Origin: Spirochaetales bacterium Spiro_07
Lineage (GTDB): Bacteria; Spirochaetota; Spirochaetia; Treponematales; Treponemataceae
Direction of reading: 5' to 3'
Length of the DNA: 43,329 nucleotides
Assembly: GCA_001603145.1 (NCBI GenBank)
Contig: LVBI01000019.1
Span: 1-43,329, forward strand
Position numbers and translations under genes: made by a program. Below, piece by piece: positions 14,970 to 23,999 of the stretch. Numbering within the stretch: position 1 is the stretch's first letter; each line of letters opens with the position of its first letter. The notes below the pieces were generated by a model. The model was not told the DNA's origin. It did not search any database and saw only the letters and a program-made list of their open reading frames with translations.

Positions 14970-17274
14970 AACTTCAAACCTCGCTGCCGGATATGAGCAG
15001 GTACTGATTTCAGATATAAACCTCAAAGCTGAACCGGGCAAAATAACTGTGCTGATTGGCCCGAACGGTTCAGGCAAATCAACAATTTTAAAGACTTTGA
15101 CGCGACAGCTGAAAATTCTGGGCGGTTCAGTTTCTCTGCTCGGCAAAGACATGGCGCGCATGAAAGAATCTGAAGTTGCAGACTGCATCTCAATGGTGAT
15201 GACCGAGCGCATTCACCCTGAAAGCATGACCTGCCGCGAAGTTGCAGCGACCGGGCGTTATCCGCATACGGGCAGGCTCGGCATTCTTTCTGAAGAAGAT
15301 TGGCGTGCCGTAGATAATGCCTTAAAGCTGGTGCACGCTGAAAGCTTTGCGTCAAAAGACTTTGCAAAAGTGAGCGACGGCCAGCGCCAACTTATAATGC
15401 TTGCGCGCGCTATCTGCCAAGATACAGCCGTAATCATTCTTGATGAGCCGACATCGTATCTTGATATGTATTACAAGCTTGAGCTGCTCAAAGTTATACG
15501 CTGCCTTGCGCATGAAAAGCACAAAGCTATAATCATGTCGCTGCATGAGCTTGATTTGGTCAAGATGGTTGCCGACGTTGTTGCCTGTCTTGACGGCGAA
15601 AAAATCGTAAAAACAGGCAGTGTAGCCGAAATCTTTTCAGGCTCTTTCATTCAAAAGCTTTACGGCATAAAAGAAGCTGAATTCGACCCGGCTGACGGCA
15701 CAATGCATCTTATGCCAGAAATTTTTGATGAAACAAAAAACGAGCGCGCGGTAGCTTCAGTTAAAAATACACGAAATAAATCAACTGCAAAAGTGATTAT
15801 GGTTCAGGGCACGATGTCCAGTGCGGGCAAGAGCCTTGTGGTTGCAGGGCTTTGCAGAATTTTCAAGCAAGACGGCTGGCGTGTCGCGCCGTTCAAGTCG
15901 CAGAACATGGCGCTGAATTCGTTCATTACAAAAGAAGGGCTTGAAATGGGGCGCGCTCAAGTTATGCAGGCCGAAGCTTGCGGCAGAGAACCCGAAGTCT
16001 GCATGAACCCGGTTCTGCTCAAGCCGACAACCGACAAAGGTTCGCAAATTATCGTGAACGGCGAAGTTATCGGTAGCATGAGCGCGCGCGATTATTTTGC
16101 TTATAAAAAGAAGCTTGTGCCCGACATCGTTAAGGCTTTCCGCAAGCTTGAAGAAACTTCTGACATCATTGTGATTGAAGGTGCGGGCAGCCCTGCCGAG
16201 ATTAATCTGCGCCAAAACGATATTGTGAACATGGGGCTTGCAGAAATTCTTGATGCGCCTGTGCTGCTTGTCGGCGACATTGACCGCGGCGGCGTGTTTG
16301 CACAGCTTTTGGGCACACTTGAGCTTTTGCAGCCAGCTGAAAAAGCAAGGGTGAAGGGGCTTATAATCAATAAATTCCGCGGAGACAAGACGCTGCTTGA
16401 TCCGGGCATCGATATGCTCGAAGAGAAAGGCGGAATTCCGGTTGCGGGCGTGCTGCCTTATATGCGCATTTCGCTTGATGATGAAGACAGCCTTTCAAGC
16501 AGATTTGAGCGGCACGAAGCGAAGCTCGTCAACATCGGTGTGGTGCGGCTTCCGCATATCTCGAATTTTACAGATTTTTCTGCTTTTGAGCTGCTTGACG
16601 ACGTAGCCGTGCATTACATAACCGAAGCGGCCGAAGCCGAAAAAATGGATATGCTCATAATTCCTGGAACGAAGAACACGATTGAAGACTTGAAGTGGCT
16701 GCGCTCAAGCGGAATGGAAGCCGCCGTCAAAAAATTTGCAGAAAGCAAGCTTGTCTTCGGCATTTGCGGCGGCTATCAGATGCTCGGCAACGATGTGCAA
16801 GACCCGCACAGCGTTGAAGCTGGCGGCAGCATACGCGGCATGGAATTGCTCGATATTTCGACTGTGCTTGAAAAAGACAAAACCCGAAAGCAGGTTGAGC
16901 TTGTCACTGGCGATGTGCCCGGCAAGCTTTCGGAGCTTGGCGGCAAGAGCATTGCCGGCTACGAGATTCACATGGGCAAGACGGAGCTTGGCAAAAATGC
17001 TCAAGCCTTTGTTTCGGGCGCATGCTGCGGCAATGTCTACGGCACATACATTCACGGCTTTTTTGATGCAGACGGAATCGCTTTTGCGGTTGCAAAAGCT
17101 GCCGCCGCCGGAAAAAATGTGCAGCTTCAGCAAGCAAAGACAGACTATGCAAGCTTTAAGCAGTCTCAATACGATTTGCTTGCAGACACGCTTCGCGAGC
17201 ATCTGAACATGGAAGCGGTTTATTCGATGCTCGCTTATGCAAACATTCAGCAAGATTATGAGGCTGGCTTATGA
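14962..17274 (+). CDS. Fusion: BtuD-type ABC ATPase + cobyric acid synthase CbiP
   Basis: 770 aa. Residues 1-255 are a complete ABC ATPase: Walker [10 protein letters not shown] (33-41), signature VSDGQRQ (137-143, variant of LSGGQ), Walker B VIILDE (157-162) and H-loop H195. After a 20-residue polar linker, residues 278-770 are a full cobyric acid synthase: P-loop GTMSSAGKS (283-291), [11 protein letters not shown], the dethiobiotin-synthetase-like core, and a glutamine amidotransferase domain with C602 ([10 protein letters not shown]) and H698 (GTYIHGFF). CbiP amidates adenosylcobyrinic acid a,c-diamide at four side chains using glutamine and ATP. No frameshift or stop separates the parts. 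Neighbours fit both activities: btuFC before, cobT after (ATGA overlap). Confidence 0.95.
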   Translation: MLETSNLAAGYEQVLISDINLKAEPGKITVLIGPNGSGKSTILKTLTRQLKILGGSVSLLGKDMARMKESEVADCISMVMTERIHPESMTCREVAATGRYPHTGRLGILSEEDWRAVDNALKLVHAESFASKDFAKVSDGQRQLIMLARAICQDTAVIILDEPTSYLDMYYKLELLKVIRCLAHEKHKAIIMSLHELDLVKMVADVVACLDGEKIVKTGSVAEIFSGSFIQKLYGIKEAEFDPADGTMHLMPEIFDETKNERAVASVKNTRNKSTAKVIMVQGTMSSAGKSLVVAGLCRIFKQDGWRVAPFKSQNMALNSFITKEGLEMGRAQVMQAEACGREPEVCMNPVLLKPTTDKGSQIIVNGEVIGSMSARDYFAYKKKLVPDIVKAFRKLEETSDIIVIEGAGSPAEINLRQNDIVNMGLAEILDAPVLLVGDIDRGGVFAQLLGTLELLQPAEKARVKGLIINKFRGDKTLLDPGIDMLEEKGGIPVAGVLPYMRISLDDEDSLSSRFERHEAKLVNIGVVRLPHISNFTDFSAFELLDDVAVHYITEAAEAEKMDMLIIPGTKNTIEDLKWLRSSGMEAAVKKFAESKLVFGICGGYQMLGNDVQDPHSVEAGGSIRGMELLDISTVLEKDKTRKQVELVTGDVPGKLSELGGKSIAGYEIHMGKTELGKNAQAFVSGACCGNVYGTYIHGFFDADGIAFAVAKAAAAGKNVQLQQAKTDYASFKQSQYDLLADTLREHLNMEAVYSMLAYANIQQDYEAGL

Positions 17275-18326
17275 CAGAAAATGCCGAATACCGCGAATTT
17301 TTCAGCCAAATAAAGAAAAACTGGGATGCGGTAGCAAAACCGCTCGACAGCTTGGGCAAATTTGAAACGCTTGTCGCCAAAATCGGGGCGGCGCAAAAGA
17401 CGCTGCACCCAAAAGCTGATAAAAGTGCGTGCATAGTTTTCTGCGCCGACAACGGCATTGTCGAAGAAGGCGTGAGCCAGTCTGATAAAAGTGTTACGCG
17501 AATTTGCGCGGAAAACATAGCGCAGGGTAAAACCGCTGTCGGCATAATGGCGCGCCGCTCAAACACAGAAATTATAGCCGTTGACATCGGCATAGATTCA
17601 GATGAAGCGCCGCACGGTCTGCTTGACCGCAAAATCAGAAAAGGCACACGCAATTTTTTGAAAGAAAGCGCGATGACTTTAGATGAAACTGAAAAAGCGT
17701 TGCAAACCGGCATTGAGCTTGTGCGCCGTTGCAAAGAGCGCGGCTATGAGATTTTGTGCATTGGCGAAATGGGCATTGGCAACACGACGACTTCTGCCGC
17801 CGTTGCGTCTTTATTGCTCGACAAAGATGCGGCTGAAACAGCAGGGCGCGGCGCGGGCTTGAGCAACCAAGGCATTGCACGCAAAATCAATGCGATTCAG
17901 CATGCAATCGAAAAATATGCGCCGTTCAGAGCAGAGCCGCTTAAAGTGCTTGCGTCTGTGGGCGGCTTTGATATAGCCGGAATGACTGGCGTTTGTCTTG
18001 GCGCAAAGCAATTTGCAATGCCTGTTGTGCTAGACGGCGTAATAAGCATGGTGGCCGCTCTGGTTGCAGAGAGGCTCGAAAAAGGTGTTACAGACTATCT
18101 GATTCCGTCGCACAAAAGCCGTGAACCGGCCGCCGCTCTTATAATGCAAGAGCTTGAAATTGATGCGCCGCTTGATGCAGATATGGCGCTCGGCGAAGGT
18201 TCAGGCGCAGTTTTGATGCTCGGAATTTTGCAGACAATCATCGATGTTTACGAAAAAAGCCTGCGTTTCGGTGTTTCTGGCTCTGGCGTATCAGGTATCG
18301 AACAATACACGAGGTTCGGCGCATGA
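17271..18326 (+). CDS. cobT: Nicotinate-nucleotide:dimethylbenzimidazole phosphoribosyltransferase
   Basis: 351 aa, ATGA overlap with the previous gene. Transfers phosphoribose from nicotinate mononucleotide to the lower-ligand base, giving alpha-ribazole phosphate. Family features: [10 protein letters not shown] near the N-terminus, [26 protein letters not shown], and LGEGSGA with the catalytic-base Glu at 309. Length matches Salmonella CobT (356). No lower-ligand synthesis gene (bzaA-F or bluB) is in the window, so the base comes from elsewhere. Confidence 0.96.
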   Translation: MTENAEYREFFSQIKKNWDAVAKPLDSLGKFETLVAKIGAAQKTLHPKADKSACIVFCADNGIVEEGVSQSDKSVTRICAENIAQGKTAVGIMARRSNTEIIAVDIGIDSDEAPHGLLDRKIRKGTRNFLKESAMTLDETEKALQTGIELVRRCKERGYEILCIGEMGIGNTTTSAAVASLLLDKDAAETAGRGAGLSNQGIARKINAIQHAIEKYAPFRAEPLKVLASVGGFDIAGMTGVCLGAKQFAMPVVLDGVISMVAALVAERLEKGVTDYLIPSHKSREPAAALIMQELEIDAPLDADMALGEGSGAVLMLGILQTIIDVYEKSLRFGVSGSGVSGIEQYTRFGA

Positions 18327-18853
18327 TGAAGCTTGTTTACGGCGGCAGCGGCTCAGGCAAGTCAAGCTATGCCGAAGACTGCATAATAAAGTTTCCGGCT
18401 GCGGTGCGTTATTACATCGCCACGATGAAGCTTTTCGGCGAAGAAGAGCGGCAAAAAGTTGCGCGCCATCAGAAATTGCGCGAAGGCAAAAACTTTGCCG
18501 TAATAGAAAGGCCTGAAAGTGTAGGGCTTGCTGCTTCTGAAATTTCGGACAAAAATGCGGCCGTGCTGATTGAATGTATGTCGAATCTTGCCGCGAACGA
18601 AATGTTTTCAGATTCTGGCGCGCAAAAAAGCGCAGACGAAACTGCTACAAAAATCGTGAACGATGTGCTTGAGCTTGAAAAAGCTGCTGATTTTCTGGTA
18701 GTTGTGAGCAATTCAGTTTTTCAAGACGGAAACGCCTACGACGAAAGCACGATGCAATATATTGAGGCGCTCGGCAAGATAAACTGCCGCCTTGCAGAAC
18801 ATGCAGATGAAGTTATAGAAATTGTTGCAGGAATTCCGGTGAAAATAAAATGA
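18323..18853 (+). CDS. cobU: Adenosylcobinamide kinase / guanylyltransferase
   Basis: 176 aa, overlapping cobT by 4 nt. P-loop GGSGSGKS at 7-14, YYIATMKLFGEEERQKVARHQKLRE with the His expected to take GMP, LIECMSNLAANEMF and the closing VIEIVAGIPV. It phosphorylates adenosylcobinamide and activates it with GMP. The Asp of the usual LxDC motif is Glu here, and a second, shorter CobU-like gene lies two genes on, so the two may divide functions. Confidence 0.88.
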   Translation: MMKLVYGGSGSGKSSYAEDCIIKFPAAVRYYIATMKLFGEEERQKVARHQKLREGKNFAVIERPESVGLAASEISDKNAAVLIECMSNLAANEMFSDSGAQKSADETATKIVNDVLELEKAADFLVVVSNSVFQDGNAYDESTMQYIEALGKINCRLAEHADEVIEIVAGIPVKIK

Positions 18854-19647
18854 AGCTTTTGAAATTTTTTAAGACAATCTTGAAATCGATAATCGTCGCT
18901 TTTTCTGTTTATTCCAAAATTCCGATGCCAAAATTTGAGTGGGCAAGCGACGACATGAAATATCATTTGTGCTTTTTCCCATGGGTTGGCGCGTTGATTG
19001 CAGTGCTTGAATGGATTTTGTACTGCTTTTTTCAAGCCGGAACTTTCGGCAAAGCGTTTTTTGTGCTATTTGCGCTTGCGCTGCCGCTTTTGGTGACGGG
19101 CGGTTTTCATGTTGACGGCTTTATGGACACGATGGACGCGCTTCATTCGTACCAGCCGAAGGAGAAAAAGCTTGAAATTTTGAAAGACCCGCACATCGGT
19201 GCGTTTGCGGTTATAAGCCTGCTGATTTTTGTGCTGCTTGGTGCGGCCTTTTTATCTGAAATTGACAACAATAAAGCCGCCGCCGCCGTTTTGCCATGCT
19301 TCTTTATTTCGCGTGCGCTTAGCGGCATAGCCGTTACATGCTTTCCGAATGCCAAAAAAACCGGAATGCTTGCGGACGCTTCGGCTGTTGAAAGCAAAAA
19401 AGTTGTGCTGATAAGCCTTGTTTTGCAGTTTGCGGGCGCGGTTGCGTTCATGGTTTGTGCTTCGGCTTTCAGCTTTGTCTATTGCGGTGCTGTGCTGGCG
19501 GCGGTCTTGCTTTTTTTCGTTTGGTTCTACTTTATGAGCAGGCGCGAATTCGGCGGCATAACAGGCGACTTGTGCGGCTTTTTCGTTACGGTTGCGGAAT
19601 TTATTGCAGTGGCGGCCGTTTCGATCTGCTGCATCTTTTTGGGCTGA
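18850..19647 (+). CDS. cobS: Adenosylcobinamide-GDP ribazoletransferase
   Basis: 265 aa, overlapping cobU by 4 nt. Polytopic membrane protein with about six hydrophobic segments; joins adenosylcobinamide-GDP to alpha-ribazole (phosphate). Family signature GGFHVDGFMDTMDALHSY with the acidic metal ligands, followed by LKDPHIGAFAV, is intact, as is YSKIPMP near the N-terminus. Confidence 0.95.
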   Translation: MKLLKFFKTILKSIIVAFSVYSKIPMPKFEWASDDMKYHLCFFPWVGALIAVLEWILYCFFQAGTFGKAFFVLFALALPLLVTGGFHVDGFMDTMDALHSYQPKEKKLEILKDPHIGAFAVISLLIFVLLGAAFLSEIDNNKAAAAVLPCFFISRALSGIAVTCFPNAKKTGMLADASAVESKKVVLISLVLQFAGAVAFMVCASAFSFVYCGAVLAAVLLFFVWFYFMSRREFGGITGDLCGFFVTVAEFIAVAAVSICCIFLG

Positions 19648-19661
19648 ACCGGAGGAAGCTT

Positions 19662-20054
19662 ATGGAACTTTATATCGGCGGTTACGCGCAAGGCAAGCTC
19701 GGCTATGTTATGTCGCAACACAATTCAGTGAAAGTCTTTGATAATATAGAAGCTTTTATGAATGCGGATGCAAGCTTGGACGGCGGCAGAATTCTCAACG
19801 GGCTTCATCTGATAATAAAGCGGCTGCTTGACGGCGGCTGTAGCGCAGAAGATGTTGAGCGCAAAATAATGCAGCTTGCCGAAGATGCGCCCGACGCAAT
19901 AATAATTTGCAACGAAATCGGTTGCGGCATCGTTCCGCTTGATAAAGCAGAACGGCTTTACCGCGAACTTACTGGCAGAATTCTCGTTAAGCTTGCGTCA
20001 AAGGCTGAAAAGGTGGTGCGTATAACATGCGGAATCCCACAGCGCATAAAATGA
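19662..20054 (+). CDS. Short CobU-like protein
   Basis: 130 aa from the ATG at 19662 (GGAGGAAG upstream, 14-nt gap to cobS); a longer frame from 19455 only shadows cobS. It starts MELYIGGYAQGKLGYV, a P-loop-like segment lacking the Ser/Thr after Lys. It ends like CobU: IICNEIGCGIVPLDKAERLY, then ELTGRILVKLASKAEKVVRITCGIPQRIK (the ELTGR...GIP region). The middle, with the guanylylated His of CobU, is shortened to about 50 residues, though GLHLIIKRLL offers a His. Perhaps it performs only the kinase or only the transferase step; function untested. Confidence 0.8.
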   Translation: MELYIGGYAQGKLGYVMSQHNSVKVFDNIEAFMNADASLDGGRILNGLHLIIKRLLDGGCSAEDVERKIMQLAEDAPDAIIICNEIGCGIVPLDKAERLYRELTGRILVKLASKAEKVVRITCGIPQRIK

Positions 20055-20677
20055 AGGTGCTGCTTATTCGTCACGGCGAAACAGCCGGAAATTTGCAGAA
20101 ACGCTACATCGGGCGCACAGACGAGCCGCTTTGCAATCAGGGCAGACAAACAATTGCTCAAAACGCCACCGCTGGTAAATATCCGGCCGCCGACAAAGTT
20201 TTTGCAAGCCCGATGAAGCGCTGCATTGAAACTGCAAAGATTATTTACCCAAAAAATGAGCTGACGCTTGACGACGACTTAAGAGAAATTGATTTTGGGC
20301 TTTTTGAAGGCAAGTCCTACAGCGAGCTGAGCGGCACGCTTCAGTATCAACAATGGATTGAAAGTAGCGGCACAATGCCTTTTCCGCAAGGCGAATCTAG
20401 GGAGCAGTTTGTCTGCCGCACAGTTTCTGCTTTTGAAAGATTAATCGCCGCTACTGGCAATGATACTGATTGTGTTGCGTTCATCGTGCACGGCGGCAGC
20501 ATAATGGCCGTGCTTTCAGCCTATAATTGCGGCAGCTATTTTGATTTTCAGTGTGCCAATGGCGAAGGCTTTGTCTGCGAGGTTGAGCGGCGCACAGCAG
20601 AATCGGACGGCACATCAGACGGAACAGCGGGAAACGCCGCACCGAAGCTTGTCTTTAAAAGTTGCAGGAGATTGTAA
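20051..20677 (+). CDS. cobC: Alpha-ribazole phosphatase-like histidine phosphatase
   Basis: 208 aa from the ATG at 20051 (ATGA overlap; a start at 20027 would lie further inside the previous gene). Histidine-phosphatase fold: LLIRHGET (phospho-His at residue 7), a second Arg in SPMKRCIETA, IDFGLFEGKSYSEL and FIVHGGSIMAVL with the second catalytic His. Removes the 5'-phosphate from alpha-ribazole phosphate or from cobalamin phosphate. Role assigned from family and context; broad-specificity phosphatases look alike. The last 25 residues (SDGTSDGTAGNAAPK) are a low-complexity tail. Confidence 0.88.
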   Translation: MKVLLIRHGETAGNLQKRYIGRTDEPLCNQGRQTIAQNATAGKYPAADKVFASPMKRCIETAKIIYPKNELTLDDDLREIDFGLFEGKSYSELSGTLQYQQWIESSGTMPFPQGESREQFVCRTVSAFERLIAATGNDTDCVAFIVHGGSIMAVLSAYNCGSYFDFQCANGEGFVCEVERRTAESDGTSDGTAGNAAPKLVFKSCRRL

Positions 20678-21663
20678 TGCTAATGGAAGCGCATATTATG
20701 GAATATCATCTTGCGGCGTTTTTTGCCGGTTTCATGCTAGACCTCATTTTTGGCGACCCGCACTGGCTGCCGCATCCTGTCCGCGAAATCGGCAGATTAA
20801 TCAGTTTTTTAGAAGCAAAGCTTTACGGCAAAAGCCACAACCGGCTGCGCGGCTTTTTGCTTGTGCTTGCAGTCTGCGTTATTGTTGAAGCTTGCGCTTT
20901 TCTGGTGCTGCTCGGCGGCTACAAGATTAACGCAATTCTCGGCTGCATAATCGAATCAATAATGGCTTATCAGTTGCTTGCGGCTAAGTGTCTGAAAGTT
21001 GAGAGCATTAAAGTGTATGAAAAGCTTGAGCACGGCACGCTCGAAGAGGCGCGCAAGGCTGTTTCGATGATTGTGGGGCGCGACACTGAAAATTTGACCG
21101 AAGAAGAAGTTGCAAAAGCTGCCGTTGAGACTGTGGCTGAAAATGCGTCTGACGGCGTTATCGCGCCCATGCTTTATCTTGCGTTTGGCGGGCCGCTGCT
21201 CGGCTTTTTGTATAAAGCCATAAACACACTTGACTCGATGGTTGCGTATAAAACCGAACGGTACATTGATTTCGGCTGGTTTGCGGCAAAAGCTGATGAC
21301 GCGGCGAATTTTCTGCCTTCGCGTATCAGCGCATTCCTCATGATTTTTGCGTGTGCCTTTTTGGGGCGCAGCTTCAGTTTTAAGAATGCGCTGCATATAT
21401 ATAGAAGAGACCGCTTCAACCACGAAAGCCCGAACTCGGCGCAGACTGAAAGCGCGTGCGCCGGTGCGCTTGGGCTTAAGCTTGCCGGCCCTGCAAGCTA
21501 CGGCGGCATTGTTGAAGAAAAGCCCTTTATTGGTGATGAAACGCGCAAAATTGAGCATGCCGACATAAGGCGCGCGAACAAGCTGATGTATGCGGCGGCT
21601 TTTATTTGCGAAGCTCTTTGCGTTGCGGTTATGATTCTGATTATTTGTGCGGAGGCGTGCTGA
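20677..21663 (+). CDS. cbiB: Adenosylcobinamide-phosphate synthase (CbiB/CobD)
   Basis: 328 aa from the ATG at 20677 (AGGAG 6 nt upstream; TAATG junction with cobC). Polytopic membrane enzyme attaching aminopropanol phosphate to adenosylcobyric acid. Signatures: LDLIFGDPHWLPHPVREIGR, VGRDTENLTEEEVAKAAVETVAENASDGV (only part quoted per motif: GRDT and ENASDGV), LDSMVAYK, and RRDRFNHESPNSAQTES near the C-terminus. Length fits (about 320). Confidence 0.95.
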   Translation: MLMEAHIMEYHLAAFFAGFMLDLIFGDPHWLPHPVREIGRLISFLEAKLYGKSHNRLRGFLLVLAVCVIVEACAFLVLLGGYKINAILGCIIESIMAYQLLAAKCLKVESIKVYEKLEHGTLEEARKAVSMIVGRDTENLTEEEVAKAAVETVAENASDGVIAPMLYLAFGGPLLGFLYKAINTLDSMVAYKTERYIDFGWFAAKADDAANFLPSRISAFLMIFACAFLGRSFSFKNALHIYRRDRFNHESPNSAQTESACAGALGLKLAGPASYGGIVEEKPFIGDETRKIEHADIRRANKLMYAAAFICEALCVAVMILIICAEAC

Positions 21664-22736
21664 TGCATGGTGGCGACATTTACAGCAACAAAATCAAGCT
21701 TGATTTTTCTGTCAGCATAAACCCGCTAGGTGCAAGCGGAAACGTAAGGCGCGCCGTTGCAGAAGCACTAAAAGCCGATTCTTCGATTATTGAGCAGTAC
21801 CCAGACCAGAAATGCCGAAAACTTGCGGCCTCACTTTCAGATAAATTGAAGCTTCCCGAAAGCCAGATTCTTTTCGGCAACGGCGCATCGGAACTTATTC
21901 CGGCGCTGTTCCGCGCGTTAAAAGTGCGGCGCGGTCTTTTGCTTGCGCCATGCTTTTCGGGCTATGAACGCGCGTTCAAGTCTTTGCGCGAATGCGGCAT
22001 CAGCATTGAATATAGCTTCTTCACACTTTCGCGGCGGTCAAAGTTTCAGCTTGATGAAAAGCAGCTTGAAGAGCTTGCAAAATGCGTTGAAGCGCAGAAG
22101 CCCGGCATTCTGGTTGTGACAAACCCGAACAACCCCGACGGAAGCATGAAGCCGCTGCATTTAATGGAAAGGCTCGCAGCTTGTTGCCGCGGAACTGGCA
22201 CAAAGCTTTTGATAGACGAATGTTTTATGGCGTTGTCTGACGGCTATGATACTTGCTCGTTTGTGCCGCGGCTGGCTGATTACTCTGAAGTGATGGTGCT
22301 TGATGCGTTCACCAAAACTTATGCGCTGCCGGGCTTGCGGCTTGGTTATCTGCTTTGTTCAGATGAAAGCGTCATCGAAAAAACGCGGCTACAGCTTGCA
22401 GAGTGGAGCGTGTCGTCTGTTGCACAGGCTGCCGGTGTTGCGGCTTTGCAAGACGGCGGCTATCTAGAACGTTCGCGGAAACTCATACAAGAAGAGCGCC
22501 TCTTTCTTTGTGCAGGGCTTGAAAAGCTAGGCTTCGAAGTTTTCAGCTCAAGCTCGTGCTTTGTTTTGTTTTATTCGCAAAAAGAGAACCAACTTCGCGA
22601 AAAGCTAATAAACTGCGGCATTCTCATTAGAGATTGCAGCGATTTTCCGGGGCTTGGCAGCGGCTTTTACCGCATCGGCATAAAAAGCCACGCCGCAAAC
22701 CAGCTTCTGCTTGAAAGCATAGCAGCGGTGGTTTAG
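21663..22736 (+). CDS. cobD: L-threonine-O-3-phosphate decarboxylase-like PLP enzyme
   Basis: 357 aa from the ATG at 21663 (TGATG junction; GGAGG at 21651). Aminotransferase class I/II fold related to histidinol-phosphate aminotransferase. Begins MHGGDIY, as usual for CobD; SVSINPLG, GNGASELIPALF, VVTNPNNPDG, LLIDECFM and the Schiff-base K218 in DAFTKTYALPGLRLGY. It supplies (R)-1-aminopropan-2-ol phosphate for CbiB. Last gene of the riboswitch-led half of the locus; its stop codon abuts an RHS remnant on the other strand. Confidence 0.92.
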   Translation: MHGGDIYSNKIKLDFSVSINPLGASGNVRRAVAEALKADSSIIEQYPDQKCRKLAASLSDKLKLPESQILFGNGASELIPALFRALKVRRGLLLAPCFSGYERAFKSLRECGISIEYSFFTLSRRSKFQLDEKQLEELAKCVEAQKPGILVVTNPNNPDGSMKPLHLMERLAACCRGTGTKLLIDECFMALSDGYDTCSFVPRLADYSEVMVLDAFTKTYALPGLRLGYLLCSDESVIEKTRLQLAEWSVSSVAQAAGVAALQDGGYLERSRKLIQEERLFLCAGLEKLGFEVFSSSSCFVLFYSQKENQLREKLINCGILIRDCSDFPGLGSGFYRIGIKSHAANQLLLESIAAVV

Positions 22737-23060
22737 ATTTTTGTTTCCGAGGCTGTCAAAGTTGTATGTCTGGCTGTATGTACTTACAAACGTCGGATTT
22801 GCAGTTGCTCCTGAGTTCCTGTATTCCGTACTTCCGTTAATTGCTATAAGCTGATAGAGGTTATCGTATTTATAGTTCTGTGATGTTATGTAGTTTCCGC
22901 CTCTTGCGTCTGCTATGCAGTCATTGCTGTAGCCGAGGATGTTTCCTGCCTTGTACGTCGCTGCGCTCCGTTTGCGTTAGTAGAAGTTATTAACTAGTGC
23001 GCTCCCGCGCACGATGCATCAAAACTGTACTTGATGTTCTGGCGGTTGCCTGCCTTACGG
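22737..23060 (-). pseudogene. RHS/YD-repeat protein remnant
   Basis: The minus strand is open from about 22975 down to the cobD stop and reads typical RHS repeats: GNILGYSND, YKYDNLYQLIAINGSTEYR and QTYNFDSLGNK. A further piece, NIKYSFDAS, is encoded at 23012-23038, with a stop and mini-hairpins between the two. No start codon, toxin tip or secretion segment remains. The 23060-23317 stretch beyond holds only mini-hairpins (GCCTGCC/GGCAGGC at about 23047-23064; ACCGC/GCGGT near 23095) and no gene. It looks like the trace of a polymorphic-toxin locus inserted into the cobalamin cluster. Confidence 0.8.
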
Positions 23061-23317
23061 CAGGCCGGGCTTTCCGCACTTCCGCTGTCGCTCCATACCG
23101 CAAGCGGTACTGCTTCGCAGGTGCTCCAATCCCTAACCGGAAATAAGCAATGCACAAATTATGTAAAGAAAGTGCACTCAATTTTAAGAATACACTTTCT
23201 CTACAGCTCAAAGTTCCATGCAGCCTTGAGCCGCATCTTAACTGTCAAAGAACATTTCCCAAAATCCGATTTCATGGGAAGAGGTAAAAAAAATATTATT
23301 ATTTTCGTTTAAAACTT

Positions 23318-23659
23318 TTATTTTTTTATCTTACCAAAGATATATAAGAATAATTTTGCAATAATAAAACCAATTAAAAGTCCAATTCCAGTAAATAAAA
23401 TATCTACTGGTATTCCCATCAGCAATGACATTCCATCATACAACTGATCAGCTAAAACTAAAAAAGGTTTTATTAATATAATGATACAGACAGTTATTAC
23501 GTTTCTTTTTTTTGATTGCTTTCTTAATACAATCGTAAAAATTAAACCCAAAACGATAAAGCAAATTTCATAAATATCCCATGCATGAAATCGATAACAA
23601 ATAAAACTTATTACAATTGAAATTAAAACGCAAACAGTGGATTTAATATAGTCAGACAT
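23318..23659 (-). CDS. Small membrane protein next to RHS remnant
   Basis: 113 aa, ATG with GGGAGG 4 nt upstream. Four hydrophobic stretches (residues about 5-22, 28-45, 53-70, 84-108) and a Lys-rich C-terminus; no recognised family. AT-rich compared with the flanking cobalamin genes. Its start overlaps the end of the preceding gene by 8 nt, so the two are probably co-translated. An immunity-type role beside an RHS toxin is possible but unproven. Confidence 0.65.
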   Translation of the reverse strand: MSDYIKSTVCVLISIVISFICYRFHAWDIYEICFIVLGLIFTIVLRKQSKKRNVITVCIIILIKPFLVLADQLYDGMSLLMGIPVDILFTGIGLLIGFIIAKLFLYIFGKIKK

Positions 23660-23834
23660 GGTTCCTCCCTAAAATTCTAATATGAAATTCACCGTCTGCA
23701 CCAAATTTTATTCCACAAAATTCACAATGATCATGTGCAGGATAAGGAATATCATATTGCTTAAATGTAAATTTCATGTCATGCAGATATCGATCTTGTT
23801 TCATATATCGCCAATCATTTTTCATGTCTTTCAT
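23652..23834 (-). CDS. Short protein with CxxC motif, possibly a truncated immunity-like protein
   Basis: 60 aa. Residues 5-45 (WRYMKQDRYLHDMKFTFKQY, then PYPAHDHCEFCGIKFG) resemble the start of small proteins, seen near polymorphic toxins, in which HDHCEFC opens a metal-binding region. Those usually continue with further Cys residues; here the frame ends 15 residues later, suggesting truncation. Start at 23834 has GGAG about 12 nt upstream; the ATG at 23825 is an alternative. Confidence 0.5.
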   Translation of the reverse strand: MKDMKNDWRYMKQDRYLHDMKFTFKQYDIPYPAHDHCEFCGIKFGADGEFHIRILGRNHV

Positions 23835-23976
23835 AAACTATTTAGTCTCCAAAAAACCGGCTTCTCTGTGAATAATTATATTGCACTATTTGTGCTCTTG
23901 CAAATAAAAATGCACTTTTTATTCAAGTCAATGTTTTGTCATTCAAGCCGCTCTTAAAAAATAATCGATGTTGTAT

Positions 23977-23982
23977 TATAAT
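23977..23982 (+). promoter_or_regulatory. -10 box before cbiC
   Basis: A perfect TATAAT 17 bp before the cbiC ATG, with a weak TTAAAA at -35 (17-bp spacer). No B12 box or riboswitch core is visible in 23835-23999, so the second half of the cobalamin locus seems to have its own, unswitched promoter. Confidence 0.5.
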
Positions 23983-23999
23983 TTTGATAGAGGTGCTTG

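Noticed and set aside
22990-23312. Open frames of 73 and 93 aa on both strands beside the RHS remnant
   Set aside because: They run through mini-hairpin repeats and decayed RHS sequence, with no coding signature.
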